Shown one piece after another: positions 34,593 through 43,489 of a stretch of DNA of 64,000 nucleotides (the first letter of the stretch is position 1; each line of letters starts with the position of its first letter). The stretch is from Pararhodobacter sp. (GTDB lineage: Bacteria > Pseudomonadota > Alphaproteobacteria > Rhodobacterales > Rhodobacteraceae), in assembly GCF_034676545.1 (NCBI RefSeq), contig NZ_JAUCBZ010000015.1, forward strand, positions 3,441,001 through 3,505,000, given 5' to 3'. The notes beneath the pieces are model-generated. The model did not search any database. It was not told the DNA's origin and was given only the letters and a program-made list of their open reading frames with translations. A program made the translations under genes and the position numbers.

Positions 34593-34811
34593 TCACTCCT
34601 CCCATCGATGCTCGGGGTGGGTCGTCTGCGCGCGGGCTTCCTCGCGCATCATCTCTTGGGCGCGTGCCATCTCGACCATCCCGTCGGCTTGGCTCATCCG
34701 CCCCGACATGACTTCGTCCATCACCCAGTTCACCCGCTCCTGCGCGGGGCTGGTGTGGTCTCTCCACCCTTCGCTCATCGAGCTGTGTCCCATCTTTTCC
34801 TGAGCGCGCAT
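34593..34811 (-). CDS. Small Met-rich phage protein
   Basis: A 72-aa protein with many methionines (WVMDEVMSGRMSQADGMVEM) and a charged helical end. It is the first gene of the reverse cluster, 140 bases from the divergent terminase operon; their promoters should lie in 34812-34951, where AT content is raised. Confidence 0.55.
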   Translation of the reverse strand: MRAQEKMGHSSMSEGWRDHTSPAQERVNWVMDEVMSGRMSQADGMVEMARAQEMMREEARAQTTHPEHRWEE

Positions 34812-34951
34812 GGTGGCCTCCGATCCTTGTCCGGGGGTGCGCGATGCACCCGCTTCTTGACACCATGAATCGCTCTATCCGGGAGTGTAATCAACTCAAA
34901 TAGGCAATCTTTCCTGTTTACTTTCAATATGTTGAGGTTATTCAAAGCGCC

Positions 34952-35518
34952 ATGGAAGGTATAAGCGAACGCGCCTATGCGACCCTTACCGGCCTGTCGC
35001 GTGGGGCCTTGCAAAAGGCCCGCAAGACCGGCCGTCTGGTACTGTTTGCCGACGGGTCGATCAACGCGGCCGCCTCAGATGCGCGCAGGGTCGCGATGAC
35101 AGATCCTGATCAGCAAATGCGGTCACGGGGTGGCTTTGGGGGTAGTGGCGGAGCCAGCAGCGAGGGCAGTGCTGTTTCCGGAGCCGGTGACAGCACCTCC
35201 TATCTCAAGGCGCGCACCGCGCTGACGGTTTATCAGGCGCAGGAACGCCAACTATCGATCCAGAAGAAGAAGGGCGTGCTCGTTGACCGGGCGCGCGCCG
35301 AGACGCTGGTGTTTCGCCTTGCGCGCCAAGAGCGCGATACTTGGGTCACCTGGCCCACCCGGGTCGCCGCGCTGATGGCCGCGCAATTGTCCGCAGAGAT
35401 GGAGAAGGCCTCGGGGGTGCCCGTAATGATCGAGACTGCAATCCTGCAAAGGGTGCTGGAAACCCATGTCCGAGAGCAGCTCACCGCCCTGGCCGACCTC
35501 CGGGTCGGCCTCGGATAA
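34952..35518 (+). CDS. Terminase small subunit
   Basis: A 188-aa protein with an N-terminal HTH (SERAYATLTGLSRGALQKAR), a Gly/Ser-rich linker (GGFGGSGGASSEGS) and a helical oligomerisation part (YQAQERQLSIQKKKG, RLARQERDTWVTWPTRVAAL, AQLSAEMEKASGVPV). This is the lambda Nu1-type plan, which binds cos and brings the motor to DNA. It overlaps TerL by 53 bases. Confidence 0.82.
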   Translation: MEGISERAYATLTGLSRGALQKARKTGRLVLFADGSINAAASDARRVAMTDPDQQMRSRGGFGGSGGASSEGSAVSGAGDSTSYLKARTALTVYQAQERQLSIQKKKGVLVDRARAETLVFRLARQERDTWVTWPTRVAALMAAQLSAEMEKASGVPVMIETAILQRVLETHVREQLTALADLRVGLG

Positions 35519-37511
35519 CGACGATACGGCCAACGACGATCTGATCAATGGTGATCTGACCGCAGACCTCGATCTCGGTTTCGACGGTTCGGAAGACATC
35601 CTGCGCAACTGGCGTCGCGGCATGCGGCCCGATCCGGACCTCACGGTGTCGGAATGGGCGGATCAACACCGCAAGCTGTCATCACGGGCCTCGGCCGAAC
35701 CGGGGCAATACCGCACCGCACGAACCCCCTACCTTCGCGAGATCATGGACGCGCTCTCGCCGCGCCACCCGGCACAGCGCATCTCGTTCATGAAAGCCGC
35801 ACAAGTTGGCGCGACTGAGGCCGGGAACAACTGGATCGGTTTTGTCATCCACCATGCACCGGGGCCAATGCTGGCGGTGCTGCCCACAGTCGAGATGGCC
35901 AAACGCACCTCACGCGGTCGGATCGACCCGCTGATCGAGGACAGCCCGGCGCTCAAAGAACGGGTGAACCCTGCCCGCTCACGGGACGCGGGCAATTCGA
36001 TGCTGTCCAAGGAGTTTCCGGGCGGGATCCTCGTGCTGACCGGTGCCAATTCAGCGACGGGCCTGCGCTCGATGCCAGCGCGTTATGTGTTTCTCGACGA
36101 GGTCGACGCCTATCCGGCTTCGGCTGATGAGGAAGGCGATCCGGTCACGCTGGCGGAGGCCCGCACCACCACCTTTGCGCATCGGCGCAAGGTGTTCATG
36201 GTCTCGACGCCGACGATCCGGGGATTGTCGCGTATTGAACGAGAGTTTGAGGCCTCCGACCAGCGCCGGTATTTTGTGCCCTGCCCGCATTGTGACCACA
36301 GGCAATGGCTGCAGTTTGAACGGCTGCGCTGGGCGAAGGGACAGCCGGAAACGGCGGCCTATGTTTGCGCGGGCTGCGAACGCCCCATTGCCGAGCATCA
36401 CAAGACGGATATGCTGGCACGCGGCGAATGGCGGGCGACTACGACCTCAAACAACCCCAACGCCATCGGTTTCCACCTCTCGGCGCTCTATTCGCCGATC
36501 GGCTGGAAATCTTGGGAGCAGATCGCGCGGGACTGGCTGGCAGCCCAAGGCTCGGACGAGATGTTGCGCGCCGCGCGCAATACGCTTTTGGGCGAAACCT
36601 GGGTTGAGTCTGGCGATGCGCCGGAATGGCAGCGGCTGGCGGATCGGCGCGAGGCTTTTGCGGCGCAAATCCCCGCAGGCGGGCTGTTCCTCACGGCTGG
36701 CGCAGACGTCCAGAAGGACCGGATGGAGGTCGACATCTGGGCCTGGGGCCGCGGTCTCGAGAGCTGGCTTGTCGATCACATCGTCATTCCAGGTGGCCCC
36801 GACGATCCCGCGTGTTGGGATCGGCTGACAGCACTTCTTGGTCACACATGGGCGCATGAAAAGGGTGCGAACATGACGCTGGCCAAGCTTGCCATAGACA
36901 CCGGCTACGAGTTGGCTGCCGTCTATGCCTGGTCGCGCAAGCAGGGCATAGCGCAGGTGGCACCCGTGAAAGGGGTCGAAGGCTTCAACCGGGCCACGCC
37001 CGTTTCGGGGCCAACCTTCGTCGATGCAACCGTGAACGGGCGCAAGCTGAAGCGCGGCGCGCGGCTTTGGACCGTGGCCACCGCCACCTTCAAGGCGGAG
37101 ACCTACCGCTATCTGCGCATTGAGCGGCCGTCGGAACTCGATGCGCCCGCGCCCTCGGGCACGATCCACCTACCCGACTGGGCGGACAGCGAATGGCTGA
37201 AGCAGCTGGTGGCTGAACAGCTCGTCACGGTGCGCAACAAGCGCGGGTATGCCCATCAAGAATGGCAAAAGATGCGCGAGCGCAACGAGGCGCTGGATAC
37301 ACGGATCTATGCCCGCGCCGCTGCTTGGATCCTTGGGGCTGACCGTTTCGATGAGCGAATGTGGCGGCAGCTGGAGAAACAGGCCGGGGTGGAAACCGTC
37401 GCTATCACCCCGACCGCCGCACCTGAGAAACCGACAACCCCGCAAGCCGGGCAAGTAACCCCGCCCCGGCGACGCGGCTGGAAGATCAGCACGCTCAAAT
37501 ACATGGAATGA
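35466..37511 (+). CDS. Terminase large subunit, GpA family
   Basis: A 681-aa protein of the lambda GpA family. The N-terminal ATPase carries MKAAQVGATEAGNNWIG and the Walker B-like VFLDEVDAYP. A zinc-binding pair follows (CPHCDH...CAGCER), and the nuclease domain has FLTAGADVQKDRMEVDIWAW with the metal-binding Asp pair. GpA-type terminases cut at cos sites and translocate DNA into the prohead. The small subunit overlaps upstream, and gpW and portal genes follow as in lambda. Confidence 0.95.
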   Translation: MSESSSPPWPTSGSASDNDDTANDDLINGDLTADLDLGFDGSEDILRNWRRGMRPDPDLTVSEWADQHRKLSSRASAEPGQYRTARTPYLREIMDALSPRHPAQRISFMKAAQVGATEAGNNWIGFVIHHAPGPMLAVLPTVEMAKRTSRGRIDPLIEDSPALKERVNPARSRDAGNSMLSKEFPGGILVLTGANSATGLRSMPARYVFLDEVDAYPASADEEGDPVTLAEARTTTFAHRRKVFMVSTPTIRGLSRIEREFEASDQRRYFVPCPHCDHRQWLQFERLRWAKGQPETAAYVCAGCERPIAEHHKTDMLARGEWRATTTSNNPNAIGFHLSALYSPIGWKSWEQIARDWLAAQGSDEMLRAARNTLLGETWVESGDAPEWQRLADRREAFAAQIPAGGLFLTAGADVQKDRMEVDIWAWGRGLESWLVDHIVIPGGPDDPACWDRLTALLGHTWAHEKGANMTLAKLAIDTGYELAAVYAWSRKQGIAQVAPVKGVEGFNRATPVSGPTFVDATVNGRKLKRGARLWTVATATFKAETYRYLRIERPSELDAPAPSGTIHLPDWADSEWLKQLVAEQLVTVRNKRGYAHQEWQKMRERNEALDTRIYARAAAWILGADRFDERMWRQLEKQAGVETVAITPTAAPEKPTTPQAGQVTPPRRRGWKISTLKYME

Positions 37512-37521
37512 TGGATCCCCA

Positions 37522-37731
37522 ATGACCCTCGATGACCTTAAATCCCGCCACAGCGCCCTCTTGGCTGCGCGCTACAGCGGCACGCGCAGCGTGAGTTATG
37601 ATGGCAAGAGCGTCACCTACGGCTCGGACGCCGAGCTGGCGGCGGCGGCATCAGATATCGAGCGGCGAATTGCGGCCTTGGAAAAGCCCGGCCGCCGCAT
37701 TCTGCGCCCCTATGCCGTGAAGGATCTGTGA
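37522..37731 (+). CDS. gpW-like head-tail joining protein
   Basis: A 69-aa protein lying between TerL and portal, exactly where lambda W is. DLKSRHSALLAARYSGTRSV and VTYGSDAELAAAASDIERRI show the two-helix, one-hairpin plan of gpW, which joins the head to the tail. The stop overlaps the portal start. Confidence 0.82.
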   Translation: MTLDDLKSRHSALLAARYSGTRSVSYDGKSVTYGSDAELAAAASDIERRIAALEKPGRRILRPYAVKDL

Positions 37732-39242
37732 TGAACTGGCGACAGCGTCTTGGTGCATTTGTCGGTGGGTTTGACGCGGGCCAGCATCACCGTCGCCTGC
37801 GCGGGTTCCGCGCCACGCGCGCGCATGTCAACGCGCTGATCGCAGCAAGCGGGCCTGACATCACTGCCCGCGCCCGCTGGCTCGTACGCAACAACGGCTA
37901 TGCCGTGAATGCGGTGGAAAGCTGGGCTGCCAATACCGTCGGTGATGGCATCAAGCCAATCTCGAAGATCGCGGATTCCGCCCGCAAAGAGGAGCTGCAA
38001 CGGCTCTGGCTTGCCTGGACTGACGAGGCCGATGCAGAAGGGCTGACAGATTTCTATGGGTTGCAACGCCGCGCGGCGCGAGAGGTCTTTCTTGCGGGCG
38101 AGGTGTTTTTTCGCTTTCGTCCCCGGCGCACGGGCGACGGCCTGAGCGTGCCTGTGCAGATGCAGATGTTACCATCAGAGATGCTTCCGCTGGAACAGAC
38201 CGGCGTTTCCGCTGCTGGCAATCCCATCCGCCAGGGGATCGAGTTCGACCGGATCGGGCGGCGTGTGGCCTATCATTTTCTGCGCCGTCATCCCGGCGAC
38301 AGCACCGATCCGGGACTTTCGGGGGAAATCGTGCGGGTTCCCGCGACGGAGGTGATCCATGTGATCGACCCAGTCGAGGGTGGGCAACTTCGCGGGGTCT
38401 CAAAACTGGCGCCCGCCATCGTCAAGCTCTTCCTGCTCGATCAATACGACGATGCCGAGTTGGACCGCAAAAAGGTCGCGGCGATGTATGCGATGTTCGT
38501 GACCTCCCCCGCACCAGAGAACCCCCTAGCGCCGGAGGATGAAGATGGGCCCGAAGGTGTCGAGATCAGCCCCGGTCAGATCGTGCGACTGGATCCAGGC
38601 GAAGATGTCACCATCGGCCAGCCTGCCGACAGTGGCGGCACTTACGAGCCGTTTCAATACCGCACGCTCCTGCAAATCTCGGCAGCCCTGGGCATCCCCT
38701 ATCCGTACCTCGCGAATGACATGGTGAAGGGGAACTTCTCGAACTCGCGCCTTGCCCTGATCGAGTTCCGCCGGAGGGTCTCGGCCTGGCAGCATTCCGT
38801 CATGGTCTGGCAGCTCTGCCGGCCGGTCTATGCGCGCTGGATGGATGCAGCTGTCTTGTCAGGGGCCCTCACGCTCCCGCGCTTTGAGGCCAACCGTAGC
38901 CAGCTCCTCGCCGCCGACTGGCTGCCGACCAAATGGGACTGGGTCGATCCCCTGAAAGACGCCAATGCCGAGATCGCCCAGATCGAGGCAGGCCTCAAAT
39001 CCCGCACGCAGGCCATTGCCGAGCGCGGTTATGACGCGGAACAGGTCGACCGCGATATCGCAGCGGAGCGCGCCCGCGAACGTGCGCTGGGCCTCGACTT
39101 CCGCCGCCCCGGTTCGCCCGCGCAGGGTGTGCAGGCTTTGCAAGGCCCGGAGGGGGATGGAGGCAACGACGACGACACCGACCAGACAGATAAAACCGAT
39201 GATGCGGAACACCGTCCGCGCGACCCTGAGGACCAGTCCTGA
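37731..39242 (+). CDS. Portal protein, lambda B family
   Basis: A 503-aa portal: RARWLVRNNGYAVNAVESWA, NTVGDGIKP, AREVFLAGEVFFRFRPR, PSEMLPLEQT, IRQGIEFDRIGRRVAYHF, ATEVIHVIDPVEGGQLRGVS and the closing LGIPYPYLANDMVKGNFSNS are characteristic of the lambda-type portal. It forms the dodecameric ring for DNA entry. ATG 37731 sits in TGATG; a GTG at 37728 is also possible. It ends overlapping the protease gene. Confidence 0.95.
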   Translation: MNWRQRLGAFVGGFDAGQHHRRLRGFRATRAHVNALIAASGPDITARARWLVRNNGYAVNAVESWAANTVGDGIKPISKIADSARKEELQRLWLAWTDEADAEGLTDFYGLQRRAAREVFLAGEVFFRFRPRRTGDGLSVPVQMQMLPSEMLPLEQTGVSAAGNPIRQGIEFDRIGRRVAYHFLRRHPGDSTDPGLSGEIVRVPATEVIHVIDPVEGGQLRGVSKLAPAIVKLFLLDQYDDAELDRKKVAAMYAMFVTSPAPENPLAPEDEDGPEGVEISPGQIVRLDPGEDVTIGQPADSGGTYEPFQYRTLLQISAALGIPYPYLANDMVKGNFSNSRLALIEFRRRVSAWQHSVMVWQLCRPVYARWMDAAVLSGALTLPRFEANRSQLLAADWLPTKWDWVDPLKDANAEIAQIEAGLKSRTQAIAERGYDAEQVDRDIAAERARERALGLDFRRPGSPAQGVQALQGPEGDGGNDDDTDQTDKTDDAEHRPRDPEDQS

Positions 39243-40711
39243 TGCTGCATGCCCGCATTGCCGCGCGCGCCTTCAACACGCCGCTGCTGGTTGAACCCTC
39301 GAAAGCCATGGCGTTCCTCTCCGGTCTTGGGTCCCGCATTCTCGGGCGGCGGGTCGAGTTGGCAGACCATGATCTGCATGACGCACCCGGCACCGTCGTC
39401 CCGCCAGCGCGCGCCAGTATTCTGGCGGGCGGAATGCTGGACGAGTACCGCCAGCATGGTGAGGTGCCCTACCCGGTGGTAGACGGCATCGCCGTGATCG
39501 AAATCTCCGGCGTGCTGATCCATCGCGGGAGTTGGATCGGACAGTCATCCGGCCAGACCAGTTATGAGGGGATCGCGGCCCAGATCGACGCCGCCGCCAG
39601 CGATCCCTCCGTGCGCGGCCTCGCCTTGGAAATTGACAGCTTTGGCGGCGAAGTCGCGGGTGTTTTTGACCTGGCAGATCGCATTCGTGCAATTCGCACC
39701 ACAATACCCGTCTGGGCCTTTGTGGCCGAACACGCCTTCTCGGCGGGTTATGCGCTGGCCTCCCAGGCGGACCGGATCTTGCTGCCGCGTACCGGGGCGG
39801 TTGGCAGCATCGGCGTCGTGGTGATGCACGCTGATCTCAGCGGCCAGCTAGATCAGGACGGAACACGGGTGACACTGATCCATGCTGGATCCCACAAGGT
39901 CGACGCCAACCCCTACGAGCCTCTGCCCGCCGCTGTCCGCGACGACATCCAACGCGAGATCGACGTGCTGCGGTTTCTCTTTGCCGAGACCGTCGCGGCG
40001 GGTCGTGCCGGACGGTTAAGCCAAGATGCCACCATGGCGACCGAAGCTGCAACTTATCGCGGGGCAGATGCGGTTGCCGCAGGCCTCGCGGACGAGGTCA
40101 CCGACCTGGCACGCGGCTTTGCCGAGTTCCGGCAGCTGATCGCGCGCACGCCACTGCCCGCGATGGCGCGCTCCAACACCAGAGCACCGCGCCAGACAGT
40201 CACTCAAATCAGCCCACGAAAGGAAAGAGCCATGGCCCAAGCCCCTGACCATGAGGATACCACGCAAAAGGACATCGAGGATGCGCAGCGGGATGGTGCA
40301 CATGACACTGCAGGTGCTGCGCCAGCCAATGATGATGCCCGAGCACCGGACGCCGCGCCAACAGCAGCAATCGCGCCACCCCCCGCTGCGGCATCAGTGG
40401 CGCCCACCCCAGGTGCGACGCAACCGGGTAATCTGGCTGAGTTGTCGGCGCAGCTTCGCGAGTCGGCGGCGGAGATCGCCGAGATCGCGGTGCAGGCGGG
40501 CCGCCTCGGCATCGCCATCGATGCGGCGAAAGCCCTGCGCGAGGGCACCACGCCCGAAGCCCTGCGCCGCCTCGTGATTGAACGCGCCAGTGCTGCTGCC
40601 GACGCGCGCGATATTGTGGCCGCCCCGCCCTCACCCATTCTCCCGCAGGCCAAGGAAAGCCCGATCATTGCCGCGGCGAAACGAGCCGCTGCCGCTGGGA
40701 CCCGGGCCTGA
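39242..40711 (+). CDS. S49-family prohead protease with scaffold extension
   Basis: A 489-aa protein. The N-terminal ~330 residues are an S49 peptidase (lambda C-like): GIAVIEISGVLIHRGS, LEIDSFGGEVAGVFDLADRI, nucleophile Ser about 167 in HAFSAGYALAS, general-base Lys about 219 in GSHKVDANPYEP. The rest is an Ala/Pro-rich and then helical scaffold-like region. The internal ATG at 40232 with its own ribosome site would yield the scaffold alone, as with lambda C and Nu3. It processes the prohead before packaging. Confidence 0.93.
   Translation: MLHARIAARAFNTPLLVEPSKAMAFLSGLGSRILGRRVELADHDLHDAPGTVVPPARASILAGGMLDEYRQHGEVPYPVVDGIAVIEISGVLIHRGSWIGQSSGQTSYEGIAAQIDAAASDPSVRGLALEIDSFGGEVAGVFDLADRIRAIRTTIPVWAFVAEHAFSAGYALASQADRILLPRTGAVGSIGVVVMHADLSGQLDQDGTRVTLIHAGSHKVDANPYEPLPAAVRDDIQREIDVLRFLFAETVAAGRAGRLSQDATMATEAATYRGADAVAAGLADEVTDLARGFAEFRQLIARTPLPAMARSNTRAPRQTVTQISPRKERAMAQAPDHEDTTQKDIEDAQRDGAHDTAGAAPANDDARAPDAAPTAAIAPPPAAASVAPTPGATQPGNLAELSAQLRESAAEIAEIAVQAGRLGIAIDAAKALREGTTPEALRRLVIERASAAADARDIVAAPPSPILPQAKESPIIAAAKRAAAAGTRA
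40232..40711 (+). CDS. Nested scaffold protein (Nu3-like internal start)
   Basis: An in-frame ATG inside the protease gene with AAAGGAAAGAGC just before it. The 159-aa product has an acidic/Ala-Pro linker and a helical C-terminus (LAELSAQLRESAAEIAEIAV, ALREGTTPEALRRLVIERAS), as phage scaffolds do. Start site and nesting match Nu3 within lambda C; expression is inferred. Confidence 0.65.
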   Translation: MAQAPDHEDTTQKDIEDAQRDGAHDTAGAAPANDDARAPDAAPTAAIAPPPAAASVAPTPGATQPGNLAELSAQLRESAAEIAEIAVQAGRLGIAIDAAKALREGTTPEALRRLVIERASAAADARDIVAAPPSPILPQAKESPIIAAAKRAAAAGTRA

Positions 40712-40759
40712 CGCCTCGGTCTCTGCCGGACCGAACCCCAAACCCCCTCTGCCTGACTG

Positions 40760-40789
40760 ATCCCCCGCCGCACCGCCCCGGCGGGGGAT
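40760..40789 (+). terminator. Strong hairpin between scaffold and capsid genes
   Basis: ATCCCCCGCCG and CGGCGGGGGAT form a perfect 11-bp stem with an 8-base loop, followed by GCCTTTTG. It lies 49 bases after the protease/scaffold stop and 32 bases before the decoration protein start. The short T-run makes it a partial terminator or an mRNA stabiliser that sets the expression of the capsid genes. Confidence 0.55.
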
Positions 40790-40820
40790 GCCTTTTGCCC
40801 CCTTTGCATGGATTTCCATC

Positions 40821-41201
40821 ATGACTGTCCTGACCCAGCCTCCCAGCATGGGCGATGTCCTCAAATACGAGGTCAACCCGAACTACACCCGCGAGACCAT
40901 CACGTTGCTGGTCGGCACCGCCTATCCCGTCGGGTCGGTGTTGGGCCGCATTACCGCGAGCGGCAAGTACAAGCTCGCCACCAGCGGTGGCAGCGACGGC
41001 GCGCAGACCGCCGTGGCTGTGCTGCTCTTCGCCGTTGATGCCACTCTGGCCGATGCGGTCGGCCTGGTCGTGGCGCGCGGCCCGGCGATCGTCTCGCGTG
41101 CGGCGCTCACGTATGACGCCAGTGTCGATGACGCCGCCAAGATCACCACCAAGATCGGCCAACTGGCAGCCGCCGGGATACTCGCGCGCGACACCGCCTG
41201 A
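40821..41201 (+). CDS. Head decoration protein, lambda D-like
   Basis: A 126-aa protein from ATG 40821. EVNPNYTRETITLLVGTAYP, GSVLGRITASGKYKLA and AVAVLLFAVDATLADAVGLV match the lambda gpD fold, which caps the threefold sites and stabilises the expanded head. It lies between the scaffold and the major capsid genes, as in lambda. The longer frame to 40788 is not coding-like. Confidence 0.9.
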   Translation: MTVLTQPPSMGDVLKYEVNPNYTRETITLLVGTAYPVGSVLGRITASGKYKLATSGGSDGAQTAVAVLLFAVDATLADAVGLVVARGPAIVSRAALTYDASVDDAAKITTKIGQLAAAGILARDTA

Positions 41202-41269
41202 TCCCGCCGCTGTTCCCCAATCGACCTGACGCGTCAGCCGTTCACCCCCTCGTTCCCCCGGAGTTCCCC

Positions 41270-42292
41270 ATGACCATCACCCGCAACCCGTTCGACATTG
41301 GCGGCTACTCGCTCGCCGAGATGACGCAGGCGATCAATATCCTGCCCAACCTCTATACGCGCCTCGGCCAGCTCGGCCTCTTCCGCTTTGAAGGCGTGAC
41401 CCAACGCTCGATCGTGATCGAGCAGCGCGAGGGGGTGTTGAGCCTGCTGCCCTCGGTTCCGCTCGGCGCCCCTGCCACCGTCGGCAATCGCGAGGCGCGC
41501 TCGATGCGTTCCTTTGCCCTGCCGTGGATCCCGCATGACGACGTGATCCTGCCCGGCGACGTCCAGGGAATGCCCGCACTGGGCATGTCAGACACCGCCG
41601 ATCCTCTGGTCGAGGTGATGAACCGCAAGCTCACGCTTATGCGCCGCAAACACGCCCAGACCCGCGAATACATGGAAATGAACGCGCTGCGTGGCATCGT
41701 GAAGGATGGTTCTGGTACCACGCTTTACAACTACTTCACCGAATTTGGCCTCGCGCAGATCTCGGTCGACTTCGTTTTTGGGACCGCCGCCACCAATGTG
41801 CAGAGCAAGGTGCGCACCACCCTGCGCGCCATCGAGGACAATCTGATGGGCGAGACCATGACCACCGCGCACGCGCTGGTCAGTTCAGAGTTCTTCGACA
41901 AGCTGATCAGCCATCCCAAGACCGAAGACGCCTACAAATTCTTCTCCGCCACCGGCGGCCAGCCGCTGCGCGAGGACATGCGCCGGGCCTTTCCCTTCGC
42001 AGGCATTCTGTTCGAGGAATACAACGGCTCGGTCACGCTCTCAAACGGCACCTCGGAACGGCTGATTCCCACCGGCGAGGGCATCGCCTTTCCGATGGGC
42101 ACGTTTGATACCTTCACCACCTATGGTGGCCCGGCGAACCTGCTGGAAACCGCCAATACCATCGGCATGCCGCTCTATGCCCGCCAGATGATCGACGCCA
42201 AGGGCCGCTGGATTGATCTCATGACCGAAGCCTCGATCCTACCGGTCAACAAGCGTCCGCGCCTGGCAATCCGTTTGCACAGCTCGAACTGA
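41270..42292 (+). CDS. Major capsid protein, lambda E family
   Basis: A 340-aa protein: FDIGGYSLAEMTQAINILPN, IVIEQREGVLSLLPSVPLG, ALPWIPHDDVILPGDVQG, RKHAQTREYMEMNALRGIV and GIAFPMGTFDTFTTYGGP are hallmark lambda-E-type capsid segments (HK97 fold). Ribosome site GGAGTTCCCC lies before the ATG. It forms the icosahedral shell. Confidence 0.95.
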   Translation: MTITRNPFDIGGYSLAEMTQAINILPNLYTRLGQLGLFRFEGVTQRSIVIEQREGVLSLLPSVPLGAPATVGNREARSMRSFALPWIPHDDVILPGDVQGMPALGMSDTADPLVEVMNRKLTLMRRKHAQTREYMEMNALRGIVKDGSGTTLYNYFTEFGLAQISVDFVFGTAATNVQSKVRTTLRAIEDNLMGETMTTAHALVSSEFFDKLISHPKTEDAYKFFSATGGQPLREDMRRAFPFAGILFEEYNGSVTLSNGTSERLIPTGEGIAFPMGTFDTFTTYGGPANLLETANTIGMPLYARQMIDAKGRWIDLMTEASILPVNKRPRLAIRLHSSN

Positions 42293-42304
42293 TGGGGCCG
42301 CCCC

Positions 42305-42616
42305 ATGTCCGTCTTCGCGGCTGTCATCGACAACCTGTTTTGCGATCCCAATATCGCGCGCGATGCCGTCTACATTGCCGATGGCGGCGCGCCGATCCTT
42401 GTCCGCGTGGTCACCCGCTGCGCGGACGAAATCACGAGGTTCGGCGACGCGCGGCTCTGGTCGGACACCACCCGCATCGACTTGCGCGTGGCCGAGGTGC
42501 CCAACCCGCGCCCGGGCGACCGCATCGAGATCGGCACTGAGGCCTTCCTCATTCAGGGCGAGCCCGTCCGCGACCGCGAGCGGCTGGTCTGGACCGTCAA
42601 TCTGAGGCCCGCATGA
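42305..42616 (+). CDS. Head-tail connector, FII-like
   Basis: A 103-aa beta-rich protein (PILVRVVTRCADEITRFGDA, RIDLRVAEVPNPRPGDRIE, FLIQGEPVRDRERLVWTV) in the place of lambda FII, between capsid and tail genes. It probably closes the head and accepts the tail. It overlaps the next gene by 4 bases. Confidence 0.75.
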   Translation: MSVFAAVIDNLFCDPNIARDAVYIADGGAPILVRVVTRCADEITRFGDARLWSDTTRIDLRVAEVPNPRPGDRIEIGTEAFLIQGEPVRDRERLVWTVNLRPA

Positions 42617-43245
42617 AGCTGAAACTCGAATTCAACCCCGACCTCGTCGCCCTGATGCAGGCGGAAATCGCCGCCGGTGAAAAGGCAGTGTCGGCGGCGA
42701 TGCGCGAAGCTGGCACTTCCCTGAAATCCGCCTGGCGTGGCCAGATCACCGGCGCTGGCCTCGGCACCCGGCTTGGAAACAGCATCCGCCTCGCCAGCTT
42801 CCCGAAATCCGGCGATAGCCTGAACGCGGCTGCGCTGGTCTGGTCCAACGCCCCGGCAATCATCGGAGCGCATGACACCGGGCCGCTGATCCGGTCAAAA
42901 GAAGGGTTCTGGCTGGCAATCCCCACCGCGGCCGCTGGGAAAAGCACGAAGGGCGGCCGGATTACCCCCGGCGAATGGGAGCGCCGTACCGGCTTGCGCC
43001 TGCGGTTCATCTATCGCCGGAGGGGGCCAAGTCTGCTGCTGGCCGAGGGGCGGTTGAATTCGAAGGGCCGGGCCGTGGCATCAAAGTCGAAAACCGGGCG
43101 TGGGGTCGCGACCGTGCCGATCTTCCTTCTCGTGCCGCAGGTCAAACTCAGCAAGCGCCTAGATCTGGCGCGGGATGCGGAGCGCGCGGTGGACGGCGTG
43201 CCGGGCCGCGTCGTGGCGGGGTGGGTCCAGGGGCGGCTTACGTGA
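42613..43245 (+). CDS. Head-tail/minor tail protein, DUF6441
   Basis: A 210-aa protein (LKLEFNPDLVALMQAEIAAG, RLGNSIRLASFPKSGDSLNA, SKEGFWLAIPTAAAGKST, GGRITPGEWERRTGLRLRFI) of the DUF6441 family, found in siphophage head-tail regions of alphaproteobacteria and corresponding by position to lambda Z. Next comes a reverse-strand insertion. Confidence 0.78.
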   Translation: MKLKLEFNPDLVALMQAEIAAGEKAVSAAMREAGTSLKSAWRGQITGAGLGTRLGNSIRLASFPKSGDSLNAAALVWSNAPAIIGAHDTGPLIRSKEGFWLAIPTAAAGKSTKGGRITPGEWERRTGLRLRFIYRRRGPSLLLAEGRLNSKGRAVASKSKTGRGVATVPIFLLVPQVKLSKRLDLARDAERAVDGVPGRVVAGWVQGRLT

Positions 43246-43339
43246 TGCCCAAGCCAAATGTCCCGACTTCCCCACGACCAAATGCTTGAGAAATATTTGA
43301 AAGATCACCTTGTCTGTCATTCAACGAAGGAGAAAACCC

Positions 43340-43489
43340 TTGGGTAAGTATAGCGGAAACGATCATTCGAAGGCCGAGAACGATAATCGGTCGAATCAGA
43401 TGAATCCAACAAGCGATACGTTCTGGACTGACAGGGGGCATGATGAGCGCCCTGACGACTGGAGTTCCCGGTTTGAGGATTGGGACTAA
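43340..43489 (+). CDS. 49-aa polar protein in the moron locus
   Basis: TTG 43340 has a strong AAGGAG eight bases before it. The product is extremely polar (KYSGNDHSKAENDNRSNQMN and HDERPDDWSSRFEDWD). The YSxNDHxxxxNDNRSxQ...RPDDW pattern resembles small proteins I have seen annotated as hypothetical in many bacteria, but I cannot name the family. It ends overlapping the stop of the 349-aa reverse-strand gene. It may be a partner of that gene. Confidence 0.55.
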   Translation: MGKYSGNDHSKAENDNRSNQMNPTSDTFWTDRGHDERPDDWSSRFEDWD

